A DNA stretch of 49,704 bases from the NCBI GenBank assembly GCA_015064485.1, contig SVSD01000009.1, positions 1-49,704 on the forward strand, given 5' to 3'. This document shows positions 28,937 through 36,998 of the stretch, piece by piece. Under the pieces are notes generated by a model. The model searched no databases and had not been told where the DNA came from. It saw only the letters and a program-made list of their open reading frames with translations. This DNA comes from Oscillospiraceae bacterium. Its GTDB lineage: Bacteria > Bacillota > Clostridia > Oscillospirales > CAG-382. The position numbers and the translations under genes are program-made. Within the stretch, counting starts at the first letter, position 1, and every line of letters starts with the position of its first letter.

Positions 28937-31321
28937 ATGGTATTATCAATGAAATGGCTTTCCGACTATGTTAAAGTCGATGCATCTCCCAAAGATTTTT
29001 CCGACAGAATGACCGCAACAGGTTCTAAAGTTGAAGGTTTTGAAGACCTTAGCGAAAAAATCAAAAATGTTGTTGTAGGTAAAATTCTCGAAATTGAAAA
29101 ACATCCCGATTCGGATCATCTTCAGATTTGCCAGATGGACCTCGGAGAAGGCGAACCTGTACAAATAATTACAGGCGCTCAGAATATTGCAGTGGGCGAT
29201 CTTGTACCCGTTGCGAAACACGATTCATACCTCCCCGACGGTACTCACATTAAAAAGGGTAAATTGCGCGGACTTCCTTCAAACGGTATGCTCTGCTCAT
29301 TAAGCGAACTCGGTCTTACTCAAAACGACTTCCCATATGCTATCGAAGACGGTATTTTCATTCTTGATGAAAAATGCGAAATCGGTCAGGACATTAAAGA
29401 AGTTCTTGATCTTGATGATGTGGTTGTAGAATTTGAAATCACTCCCAACAGACCCGACTGCCTTTCTGTTATCGGTCTCGCAAGAGAAGCTGCAGCTTCT
29501 TACAACACTCCCCTTACCCTCAACGCGCCTAAAGTCAAGGGCTGCGGCGACGGAGATAAGATTGAAAACTATGTGTCTGTCGAAGTTATGGATACAGACC
29601 TTTGCCCCAGATACACAGCAAGAGTTGTTAAGAACATCAAAATCGAACCTTCTCCCAAATGGCTCAGAACACGCCTTCGCAACAGCGGTATCCGTCCTAT
29701 CAACAATATTGTAGATATCACAAACTATGTTTGTCTTGAATACGGACAGCCTATGCACGCCTTTGACTACGAATATTTAAAGGGCGGCAAGATCATCGTA
29801 AGAAGAGCTGAAAAAGACGAGAAGATCACAACACTTGACGATGTTGAAAGACAGCTTAATGACAAAATGCTTGTAATTTCCGACGCTGAAAAAGCTGTTG
29901 CAATCGCAGGTGTTATGGGCGGTCAGAACAGCGAAATCAACGAAAATACAAAGACTATCGTATTTGAAAGTGCAAACTTCTACGGTCCTTCCGTAAGAAC
30001 CACATCAAGAGGTGTCGGACTTCGTACGGAAGCCAGCGGCAGATACGAAAAAGGTCTTGATGCAGAAAACACACTTCCCGCAATCGAAAGAGCTTGTGAG
30101 CTTATCGAGCTTCTCGGTGCAGGTGAAGTTGTAGACGGAATAATTGATGTATACGGCAAGAAAGCTGCCCAGGCTGAAATCGACTTTGATCCCGAAAAGA
30201 TCAACCGTTTCCTCGGTACAAATATCCCCGAACAGTTTATGCTTGATACATTCAAGCTTCTCGACATCAAATATAAAAACGGAAAACTCTATCCTCCGTC
30301 CTTCAGAGCAGATCTTCTCTGTATGCAGGATATCGCCGAGGAAGTTGTACGAATCTACGGATACAACACAATCGAGTCTTCAAAATTTGTAGCAGAATCT
30401 CTTGTCGGCAAGCGTGATGACAGACAGAAATACTTGGCAGAAATCGACAATCTTTTGGTTTCAAAGGGACTTTATGAAATCAGAACTTATTCATTCATCA
30501 GCCCTAAGTATTATGACAAGATAAGACTTGCACAGGATAAGAGAAATTCAATAGTAATTTCCAACCCCCTCGGTGAAGACACAAGTATTATGAGAACAAC
30601 CGCCCTTCCCGGCGTTCTCGAAGCTCTTTCGAACAACCGCAGAAAGAGAGTTCCCGTATGCGGTCTTTATGAAATGGCAAAAGTATATTATCCCAAGGGC
30701 GAGGATGTTCTTCCTGATGAATTTGTAACTACAGTTATTGCTTGTTACGGCTCAAACGATACTTCTATGTTCTATACACTTAAAGGCTATGTCGAAGAGC
30801 TGTTAAACTTCTCGGGCGTTAAGAAATACGAAGTTTCCGCTGAAAAGAACAACGAAACATATCATCCCGGAAGATGCGCTGTTTTCACAAAAGACGGCAA
30901 AGTATTTGCAACTATCGGACAGCTTCATCCCAAGGTTCTTGATAACTACGGCTTTGACCTTCCTGTTTTTGCCGCTGAAATAGATACAGAATATCTTATC
31001 GGCATCAAGGATACAACAAGAGAATACAAGCCTCTTCCCAAATTCCCTGCAACAACACGAGATCTTGCGTTTGTATGTGAAAAATCTCTTGAAGCCGGCA
31101 CTTTGCGCCGCGCGATTACAAAGTATGCAGGAAATCTTCTTGAAAATGTAGAAATATTTGATATCTATACAGATGCAAAACTCGGCGACAAGAAGAGTAT
31201 GGCATACAGCCTCACACTCCGTTCTCCTGATAAGACTCTTTCGGACGAAGACGGCGATAAGGTTGTAAAAAAGGTTCTCGCAGGACTTGAAAAAGAATTC
31301 GGCGTGACTTTGAGAAGCTGA
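28937..31321 (+). CDS. pheT: Phenylalanyl-tRNA synthetase beta subunit
   Basis: This 794-residue protein has the expected order of domains: a tRNA-binding EMAP-like domain (about 40-150), B3/B4 editing domain (about 205-375), B5 domain (about 400-470), the catalytic-like core and a C-terminal anticodon-binding ferredoxin-fold domain (about 700-794). It begins Met-Val-Leu-Ser-Met-Lys-Trp-Leu as usual and has AAGGAGGTG upstream, 12 nt after pheS. It is co-transcribed with pheS and ends at a strong terminator. Confidence 0.97.
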   Translation: MVLSMKWLSDYVKVDASPKDFSDRMTATGSKVEGFEDLSEKIKNVVVGKILEIEKHPDSDHLQICQMDLGEGEPVQIITGAQNIAVGDLVPVAKHDSYLPDGTHIKKGKLRGLPSNGMLCSLSELGLTQNDFPYAIEDGIFILDEKCEIGQDIKEVLDLDDVVVEFEITPNRPDCLSVIGLAREAAASYNTPLTLNAPKVKGCGDGDKIENYVSVEVMDTDLCPRYTARVVKNIKIEPSPKWLRTRLRNSGIRPINNIVDITNYVCLEYGQPMHAFDYEYLKGGKIIVRRAEKDEKITTLDDVERQLNDKMLVISDAEKAVAIAGVMGGQNSEINENTKTIVFESANFYGPSVRTTSRGVGLRTEASGRYEKGLDAENTLPAIERACELIELLGAGEVVDGIIDVYGKKAAQAEIDFDPEKINRFLGTNIPEQFMLDTFKLLDIKYKNGKLYPPSFRADLLCMQDIAEEVVRIYGYNTIESSKFVAESLVGKRDDRQKYLAEIDNLLVSKGLYEIRTYSFISPKYYDKIRLAQDKRNSIVISNPLGEDTSIMRTTALPGVLEALSNNRRKRVPVCGLYEMAKVYYPKGEDVLPDEFVTTVIACYGSNDTSMFYTLKGYVEELLNFSGVKKYEVSAEKNNETYHPGRCAVFTKDGKVFATIGQLHPKVLDNYGFDLPVFAAEIDTEYLIGIKDTTREYKPLPKFPATTRDLAFVCEKSLEAGTLRRAITKYAGNLLENVEIFDIYTDAKLGDKKSMAYSLTLRSPDKTLSDEDGDKVVKKVLAGLEKEFGVTLRS

Positions 31322-31331
31322 CAAATTAAAC

Positions 31332-31368
31332 GGGTGTTTATGCAAAACTGCATAAACACCCCATTTTT
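31332..31368 (+). terminator. Terminator of pheST
   Basis: GGGTGTTTATGCA (31332-31344) and TGCATAAACACCC (31349-31361) form a perfect 13-bp stem with loop AAAC, followed by CATTTTTT. Confidence 0.9.
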
Positions 31369-31483
31369 TATGTAAAATCAGCTGTTTTTATGAAAAAATT
31401 TATTTTTTTAATGAATATCTATTGCAATTACTTTACAAATATATTATTATATATAATAGTAATATGGAGAATGGAGTGATAAT

Positions 31484-31741
31484 ATGCAATTACCAAAGAG
31501 AGATAAAACAATTACCTTTTCCACAGCTAAGCTTGAAAAAGAACTTGAAATGAGAAATATCCTTTTAAGCGTTTATGATTCGCTTAAGGAAAAAGGATAT
31601 GATCCTATCAATCAGATTGTAGGATATATTCTTTCTGAGGATCCCACTTATATCACAAATTACAATAACGCCCGTGCGCTTATACGCAAAATAGACAGAG
31701 ACGAACTTATGCGCGCTCTTGTCAATTCTTATTTGCAGTAA
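31484..31741 (+). CDS. ireB: IreB family regulatory phosphoprotein (UPF0297)
   Basis: The 85-residue protein has the family sequence around Asp-Lys-Thr-Ile-x-Phe and Tyr-Asp-Ser-Leu-Lys-Glu-Lys-Gly-Tyr-(Asp/Asn)-Pro-Ile-Asn-Gln-Ile-Val-Gly-Tyr, with the Ala-Arg-x-x-Ile-Arg-Lys-x-Asp-Arg-Asp-Glu motif at the end. IreB of Enterococcus is a substrate of the IreK kinase and affects cephalosporin tolerance. N-terminal Thr residues are possible phosphorylation sites. Usually ruvX (Holliday junction resolvase) follows; here it does not. A TATAAT at 31452-31457 is a likely -10. Confidence 0.9.
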   Translation: MQLPKRDKTITFSTAKLEKELEMRNILLSVYDSLKEKGYDPINQIVGYILSEDPTYITNYNNARALIRKIDRDELMRALVNSYLQ

Positions 31742-31787
31742 ACGAGCTTTTCCATCCTTCCATACATTTTATTCGGAGGTAACAACA

Positions 31788-32072
31788 ATGGCAGACAACA
31801 ACATACTGCAATATAAAGGTCAGCCTATGGCTCGTTGCGGCAACAAGATTTATTACGGCGACCCTTCGCAGAAAGCAATTTTGGTACTAACAATCCTTGA
31901 TTCCAAAAAGCAGAACGACGAGGATATACCCTCAAGAGTTTTGGTTCAGATACAAAGCACAGACCCGGCTCTTGAATTAAGCCCCGCAAAAATCTTAAAG
32001 GAATCAGAAAAATCCACTCTTGTGGACGCTCTTGAAATCGGAACAATCTGGTTGCAGAGAGAACTTAAATAA
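31788..32072 (+). CDS. Conserved-looking 94-residue protein of unknown function
   Basis: The start at 31788 has GGAGG upstream (GGAGGTAACAACAATG), whereas the longer frame from 31719 overlaps ireB. The protein is predicted mixed alpha/beta. It opens with Tyr-Lys-Gly-Gln-Pro-Met-Ala-Arg-Cys-Gly-Asn-Lys-Ile-Tyr-Tyr-Gly, has two beta strands with hydrophobic residues (about 27-36 and 49-56), and ends with a helix that includes Leu-Trp-like aromatic contacts. It has no signal peptide or membrane segment. It lies in the place where ruvX/DUF1292 proteins are often found. I do not recognise the family. Confidence 0.65.
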   Translation: MADNNILQYKGQPMARCGNKIYYGDPSQKAILVLTILDSKKQNDEDIPSRVLVQIQSTDPALELSPAKILKESEKSTLVDALEIGTIWLQRELK

Positions 32073-32078
32073 CGAATT

Positions 32079-32110
32079 CAAATTCCTGCGGAAGTAGGAA
32101 TTTGTTTTTT
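32079..32110 (+). terminator. Terminator of the ireB transcript
   Basis: CAAATTCCT (32079-32087) pairs exactly with AGGAATTTG (32096-32104), followed by TTTTTT. It lies directly after the stop of the 94-residue gene. Confidence 0.85.
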
Positions 32111-32132
32111 ACCAAAGACAACGGAGAACAGT

Positions 32133-33431
32133 ATGAACAACAAAAGCAAAAAATCAAATCTAATTTTTTCGCTCATTATGATCCTTCCGATTGCGTTGAT
32201 CATAGTTTTTGCACTCATTGCAATGTTTAAAACCGGTTTATTTATAAACATCTCGGATAAAAACAAAAATATAACCGAAGAAGTTATTGAAAACGAACAT
32301 GAAGTAATACCCGAGCCTGAAATAATTATCGAACCCGAAAAAGTTTTCAGAAACATCAGCTTCGCAGCAGCAGGAGATATTATCGTTCATTCAAATGTTT
32401 ATAAATATGCTGCTCAGCTTGCAACAGACACTGATGCCGAATTTGATTTCAAACCGATGTTTTCAAACATCAAAGAACTCATATCATCGGTTGATATCGC
32501 CTATGTAAATCAAGAATCTCCAAGTGCCGGAAAAGACCGGGGGTATTCGGGATATCCGATGTTTAACACTCCGGACGAGATTGCAGACGCAGTTCTTGAC
32601 ACAGGTTTTGATATTGTAAATATCGCAAACAACCATATGCTTGATAAAGGCGAAAGCGGTCTTAAAAGAAATATTGACTTCTGGAATTCTCAGGGGATAA
32701 CCCTGATCGGCGGTTTCAAAGACAAAGAAGATTACAATACTATAAGAGTCATCGAAAAAGACGGAGTAAAAATCGCTCTTCTTTCTTATACCTACGGCAC
32801 AAACGGATTGAAACTCCCCTCTTCAAGCGAACTTGTCATTCCCTATGACAATTTTGACGAGGTTTCCCGTCAGACAAAAGAAGCAAGAGAGATAGCAGAT
32901 GTTGTTATCGTATCAATGCACTGGGGTTATGAAGACAATTTTAAACCTTCCGAAAGTCAGAAATCTCTTGCCAAAATGATGGCAGAAAACGGCGTTGATG
33001 TTATTCTCGGTATGCACCCCCATGTTATCCAGCCGGTTGAATGGCTTGACCGCCCCGACGGCAAAAAAACTCTTTGTGTATACTCTCTCGGAAATCTTAT
33101 TTCCACAATGATGTACTCCAGAAATATGCTCGGCGGTATCATAACCTTTGACATATCCGAAAACGAAGATGGTTTTTCTATACAAAATGTAGAATTTGTT
33201 CCGACTATGCTATATTATACCGACGGTTATAATAAGCCTACAATTTATCTCTACAGAGATTATACCGCAGAAATGCAGAAAAACCACGGCTCCCGCCGAA
33301 ACGAAAATCAAAAATCTATGGACTATCTAAACAATATTCTCACATCCGCAATTGATAAACAGTTTATAAGCGATGAACACTTTAACTCTATATATGGAGT
33401 TGAAGAGCCTGTTTCGATCCCTGCCGCATAA
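32133..33431 (+). CDS. CapA-family metallophosphatase-like protein, membrane anchored
   Basis: The 432-residue protein has one N-terminal membrane helix (about residues 10-32), an acidic linker, then the PGA_cap/CapA domain. Conserved elements are Ala-Ala-Gly-Asp-Ile, Asn-x-Glu (Asn-Gln-Glu-Ser), Ala-Asn-Asn-His-Met-Leu-Asp, Met-His-Trp-Gly and His-Pro-His-Val-Ile-Gln-Pro, which form the binuclear metal site. CapA proteins take part in poly-gamma-glutamate or other envelope polymer handling. No other capsule genes are near, so only the family is claimed. A good CGGAG site precedes the start. Confidence 0.88.
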   Translation: MNNKSKKSNLIFSLIMILPIALIIVFALIAMFKTGLFINISDKNKNITEEVIENEHEVIPEPEIIIEPEKVFRNISFAAAGDIIVHSNVYKYAAQLATDTDAEFDFKPMFSNIKELISSVDIAYVNQESPSAGKDRGYSGYPMFNTPDEIADAVLDTGFDIVNIANNHMLDKGESGLKRNIDFWNSQGITLIGGFKDKEDYNTIRVIEKDGVKIALLSYTYGTNGLKLPSSSELVIPYDNFDEVSRQTKEAREIADVVIVSMHWGYEDNFKPSESQKSLAKMMAENGVDVILGMHPHVIQPVEWLDRPDGKKTLCVYSLGNLISTMMYSRNMLGGIITFDISENEDGFSIQNVEFVPTMLYYTDGYNKPTIYLYRDYTAEMQKNHGSRRNENQKSMDYLNNILTSAIDKQFISDEHFNSIYGVEEPVSIPAA

Positions 33432-33442
33432 CGGAGAAAAAT

Positions 33443-34468
33443 ATGAGACAGCTTATTGTTGGAAAAAATGATGCAGGTCAGAGAGCCGACAAATTTCTGA
33501 CAAAAACTCTTGTTAACCTGCCAAAATCCCTGCTTTATAAATTCTTGCGTACAAAGCATATAAAGCTTAACGGCAAAAGATGTGAAGCAAACACAATTCT
33601 CAATGAAAAGGATGTTTTTACGCTTTTTATAAGCGATGAATTTTTCCCTTTGAAGGATATTGAAAGCGGAGCAAAATACGAAATAAAAAATCTTGATCTT
33701 TCCCCCGACGATATCATTTACGAAGATGAAAACATACTCATTATAGATAAAAAAGCTGGAGTTACAGTGCACCCGAATACCGAAGGTGAAAAGCCCTCAA
33801 AGAACGGTAATGAGATTTATCTTGTAGATATGATGCTCGGATATCTTTACAAGAAGAAAGAGTATCTTCCCGAAACCGAAAACAGCTTTTGCCCCGCTTT
33901 ATGCAACCGCCTCGACAGAAATACCGCAGGGCTTATTATTGCGGCAAAAAATGCCGAAGCTTTGCGTATTATGAATCAAAAGATAAAAGACCGGGAGCTT
34001 AAAAAGCTTTACTACTGCGAAACTTGCGGTGTTTTTGAAAAGAAAAACGCAACCGTATCTGATTTTCTCTACAAGGATAAAAAAACAAACCGTGTTTATA
34101 TATTCCGCTCAAAAGAAGAAGCCAAAAGAGTTATGAAGGTGAAATATGATGCTGATATCAAAACCGTTATTACTAAGTATTCGGTCAAAGGCGAAAACGG
34201 CGGAAACAGTCTTGTGCTTGTAGACCTTATAACAGGAAGGACTCATCAGATAAGGGCTCATCTTGCATATTACGGTCACCCGCTTATAGGCGATGGAAAA
34301 TACGGCAAAGTTCATTCGAAAGAAAAGTCTGAGCTTATGCAGCATCTCTACTCTTACAGTATAGAATTCAAGTTTACAAGCGACTCCGGAATTCTTTCGT
34401 ACCTCGACGGAAAAACATTTTGCGGAAAACCTCAGAGTTTTATGAAAAAATATAATATCTTCAAATAA
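33443..34468 (+). CDS. RluA-family 23S rRNA pseudouridine synthase
   Basis: The 341-residue protein has an N-terminal S4 RNA-binding domain (about residues 10-70) and the RluA catalytic domain. The catalytic Asp is in Asn-Arg-Leu-Asp-Arg-Asn-Thr-Ala-Gly, and the motif Gly-Arg-Thr-His-Gln-Ile-Arg-Ala-His-Leu is also present. It modifies uridine in rRNA or tRNA in the cytosol. The variant Leu-Asp-Arg-Asn-Thr resembles the RluC/RluD group rather than RluB. The exact target base cannot be set. It starts 11 nt after the CapA-like gene. Confidence 0.92.
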   Translation: MRQLIVGKNDAGQRADKFLTKTLVNLPKSLLYKFLRTKHIKLNGKRCEANTILNEKDVFTLFISDEFFPLKDIESGAKYEIKNLDLSPDDIIYEDENILIIDKKAGVTVHPNTEGEKPSKNGNEIYLVDMMLGYLYKKKEYLPETENSFCPALCNRLDRNTAGLIIAAKNAEALRIMNQKIKDRELKKLYYCETCGVFEKKNATVSDFLYKDKKTNRVYIFRSKEEAKRVMKVKYDADIKTVITKYSVKGENGGNSLVLVDLITGRTHQIRAHLAYYGHPLIGDGKYGKVHSKEKSELMQHLYSYSIEFKFTSDSGILSYLDGKTFCGKPQSFMKKYNIFK

Positions 34469-34476
34469 ACTTATAT

Positions 34477-34509
34477 AAAATCCCCGTTTGCGGGGATTTT
34501 ATTTTTTTT
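34477..34509 (+). terminator. Terminator after the pseudouridine synthase gene
   Basis: AAAATCCCCG (34477-34486), loop TTTG, CGGGGATTTT (34491-34500), then ATTTTTTTTC. A perfect intrinsic terminator. Confidence 0.92.
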
Positions 34510-34551
34510 CGTGCATAAAATTAATTGTACAAGAAAAGCACGGAGGATCTT

Positions 34552-35619
34552 ATGAATAATTACGAAGGAATATTTATTTCACCAAACGAAAAATACGGAA
34601 TTGCAACCCTTATGCCTTTTAACAAATCGGAAGCCGGCGACAGTATTACGCCGGTTATGATAAAAAAATGCCACAACATTTCAAATCTTTCGGGAAAAGG
34701 TATTACTGTAGGGATAATATGTGCGTATGAATATAGAAATATCCTTTCAGACTTTTATACTTTCTGCAAAAGGTTTTCTTTGGATGCGGGAAATGTTACT
34801 ACCCGTTTTTTCGAAAAATACGCCTATGCCCCACATCACATAAAAGAAAAATGGATTAACGAAGCGGCACTTGATCTTCAGTGGGTGCGAAGCTTTTCAA
34901 ATGATTCGGATATCATTTGCTATTTTGCACGATCTGATGATATAAATGATATTTTTCCCGTCATCAAGGAAGCAGACAGCGAATGTGATATCGTTTTATT
35001 AAGCTTTGGTATTACGGAATCGGCAGGTCAGACATTATATGAGGATTTTTTCGAACATTCAAAAGCTTTGTATGTATGCGCTTCGGGAAACGGAAACGGT
35101 ATATATTATCCATCCGCTTCAAAATACACTTTATCAGTCGGTGCTACCGACATATATTTTGACAGAAACGGTAAAAAAATAGGACAGGAGCATTACAAAA
35201 AAGGAAGCTGCGGAATAAGCAATTATACAAAAATGCCCTCCCATCAGAAAAGCTTTGTTTACGGCAACAACGGTAAAAGATGCTGTCCCGATATCACATA
35301 CTTTTCGGGAGGAAATAAAGGTGCATATTTTTATTGTGCCGAAAACGGAGGACATCTTTCAGCATCAGGAACAAGCGTATCTGCCGCCTGTATTACGGGA
35401 ATCTGTGCTTCTGTTGCACATTTTGACAAAAGTATCCTGACAAAAAAGGCAAGTTTCTTCTACGAACTTGCCCAAAAAGGTAAATATAACGATTTATTTA
35501 TCGACATAGTGATGGGGAGAAATGAAAATTATAAAACAGCAAAAGGATATGATCTATGCACAGGCCTTGGAACACCCAATGTGCAAAAAATAATTCAGTT
35601 TTTAAGCACTCTGTCATAA
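34552..35619 (+). CDS. Sedolisin-like (S53) peptidase without prodomain
   Basis: From the ATG at 34552 (CGGAGG upstream) the product has 355 residues. The likely catalytic pair is Glu104 and Asp108 (Glu-Ala-Ala-Leu-Asp) and the nucleophile is Ser275 in Ser-Gly-Thr-Ser-Val-Ser. The C-terminal Phe-Ile-Asp-Ile-Val-Met-Gly-Arg-Asn and Gly-Tyr-Asp-Leu-Cys-Thr-Gly-Leu-Gly-Thr-Pro match the S53 calcium site. The Asp of the oxyanion hole (normally Ser-Gly-Asp-Ser-Gly) is Asn180 here (Ser-Gly-Asn-Gly-Asn), as in subtilisin. There is no signal peptide and none of the roughly 180-residue prodomain of secreted sedolisins, so it may act inside the cell or be a degenerate enzyme. Its end overlaps the convergent uracil-DNA glycosylase gene by 25 bp. 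Confidence 0.78.
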   Translation: MNNYEGIFISPNEKYGIATLMPFNKSEAGDSITPVMIKKCHNISNLSGKGITVGIICAYEYRNILSDFYTFCKRFSLDAGNVTTRFFEKYAYAPHHIKEKWINEAALDLQWVRSFSNDSDIICYFARSDDINDIFPVIKEADSECDIVLLSFGITESAGQTLYEDFFEHSKALYVCASGNGNGIYYPSASKYTLSVGATDIYFDRNGKKIGQEHYKKGSCGISNYTKMPSHQKSFVYGNNGKRCCPDITYFSGGNKGAYFYCAENGGHLSASGTSVSAACITGICASVAHFDKSILTKKASFFYELAQKGKYNDLFIDIVMGRNENYKTAKGYDLCTGLGTPNVQKIIQFLSTLS

Positions 35620-36164
35620 ACTTTTTTAATTTCCATCATATCTTTCAGCATATCCTCTCTTTTTGATGTGTCTCTTAAAAGTGCGGAAGGATGATATATA
35701 GCACAAATATCGAATGTGCCTCTTTTAAACCATATTCCATGCTCTTTTGTGATCTTGAAATCCTCTTTAATTATCTTTCTTGCAGACACTCTTCCCAGAC
35801 AAACGATAAGCCTCGGAGAAATAAGCTTGGTTTGACTGCGTAAAAAGTCAATACACGCCTCCTCTTCTTCGGGAAGAGGATCGCGGTTTTTCGGAGGACG
35901 GCATTTTAAAATATTTGCTATATAAACCTCTGAGCGGTCGATTCCCACCGCCGAAAGATATTTATCAAAAAGTTTGCCTGCAGCTCCCACAAAAGGAATC
36001 CCCGAAAGATCCTCCGACTCTCCGGGAGCTTCACCTATAAACATAAGCTTTGTATTCTTATTACCGACACCGAAAACGGTGTTGGTTTTTGTTTTACATA
36101 AAGAGCATTTGCTGCAATCTTTACAAGCGTTTTCAAGCTCTTCCCATTTTTCCGTATCTGTCAT
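35595..36164 (-). CDS. Uracil-DNA glycosylase, family 4 (iron-sulfur)
   Basis: The 189-residue protein has the N-terminal Cys-x-x-Cys-x-x-Cys-x-x-Cys-type cluster region (about residues 14-23), the motif Gly-Glu-Ala-Pro-Gly-Glu-x-Glu-Asp (about 44-52) that forms the uracil pocket, Asn-Ile-Leu-Lys-Cys-Arg-Pro-Pro and the late His-Pro-Ser-Ala-Leu-Leu-Arg. This is the family 4 UDG layout with a 4Fe-4S cluster. It removes uracil from DNA. The 3' end overlaps the convergent S53 gene by 25 bp. Confidence 0.92.
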   Translation of the reverse strand: MTDTEKWEELENACKDCSKCSLCKTKTNTVFGVGNKNTKLMFIGEAPGESEDLSGIPFVGAAGKLFDKYLSAVGIDRSEVYIANILKCRPPKNRDPLPEEEEACIDFLRSQTKLISPRLIVCLGRVSARKIIKEDFKITKEHGIWFKRGTFDICAIYHPSALLRDTSKREDMLKDMMEIKKVYDRVLKN

Positions 36165-36221
36165 AATATCACCCCGTTATTTTACATTATATGACAAAAC
36201 ACAGAAAAAATAAAGTCTTTT

Positions 36222-36800
36222 TCAGTTTTTTGTCATTTTTTCAACAGCGCATTTTTTACAGACCATTTTCATATGCTCATTCAAAAAGGCTTCTCTTTCC
36301 TCTGTAAGATTAAATACATCACCATATTCACAAGCAAAAAGATAGTCCTTCTCTTCGGGTATATATTTTTGATTTATGTATGACGGTTTTTTTATTTTTG
36401 AATCGCAGACAAGATAAAACTGTGTGTCATCACAATAAAGCTGGGACTCTCCCAAAAATCCGCGGGTCTTCATTCTGTCACAAAGCATAAAAAGTTTATC
36501 CGCATCGGTTGTAGCAAAAATAAAACCCTTTTTTTCTTTTTTAATCTTCTTTTGATGTTCAACTTTAGTTATAAACATTTCACATCCGCCGTCGCGGGCA
36601 GGAAAGATCTTCACAAAAAGCTTTGCATTAGTAGATTCGAAACCTGTTTTTTCATACGCTTCATCCATCAGCTCCCAGAAAAACCTTTTTGTTTTTATAT
36701 CCGAATAATCAAGTTCGTTTGCATCAAGAAAACGCTCTTTCATTTCCTTGCCTGTAATCGAGATCTTCAGGCTTTTGCTGTTTATATATATAAATTCCAC
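36222..36800 (-). CDS. mecA: Adaptor protein MecA
   Basis: The best start is the GTG at 36800, preceded by GGGAG and lying downstream of a -10 at 36832-36837. An ATG at 36833 would lie inside the promoter. The product has 192 residues. Its N-terminal domain opens Met-Glu-Phe-Ile-Tyr-Ile-Asn and has Phe-Trp-Glu-Leu-Met-Asp-Glu-Ala as in MecA, then a charged linker (about 95-105), and a C-terminal ClpC-binding domain. MecA delivers substrates to ClpCP. The C-terminal part is Cys- and Lys-rich at its end. Identity is by domain pattern, with divergence. Confidence 0.8.
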   Translation of the reverse strand: MEFIYINSKSLKISITGKEMKERFLDANELDYSDIKTKRFFWELMDEAYEKTGFESTNAKLFVKIFPARDGGCEMFITKVEHQKKIKKEKKGFIFATTDADKLFMLCDRMKTRGFLGESQLYCDDTQFYLVCDSKIKKPSYINQKYIPEEKDYLFACEYGDVFNLTEEREAFLNEHMKMVCKKCAVEKMTKN

Positions 36801-36831
36801 ATTAAACACTCCCACATATCTTTTCTTTATC

Positions 36832-36861
36832 ATTATAATGTATATACATAAGTTTTGTCAC
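36832..36861 (-). promoter_or_regulatory. Promoter of mecA
   Basis: On the minus strand GTGACA (36856-36861), 18 nt, TATAAT (36832-36837). The predicted start of transcription is about 25 nt before the GTG at 36800. Confidence 0.55.
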
Positions 36862-36913
36862 TGCAAAATATATGGGTTTTGTTCCATAAAACTCATTTTT
36901 GTGTATAAAAAAG

Positions 36914-36942
36914 TTGAATTATATGCTAATTTGTAGTATAAT
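36914..36942 (+). promoter_or_regulatory. Promoter of the rnf operon
   Basis: TTGAAT (36914-36919), 17 nt, TATAAT (36937-36942), about 57 nt before the rnfC start. It is divergent from the mecA promoter. Confidence 0.7.
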
Positions 36943-36998
36943 AAATATAATAATTTGTGTAAATTAAAATCAGTCCTGACAAAGAAAGGAAATATGAT

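Noticed and set aside
36801-36833. ATG start of mecA at 36833
   Set aside because: It would lie upstream of the predicted transcription start, within the -10 box. The GTG at 36800 has a ribosome binding site and matches MecA N-termini.
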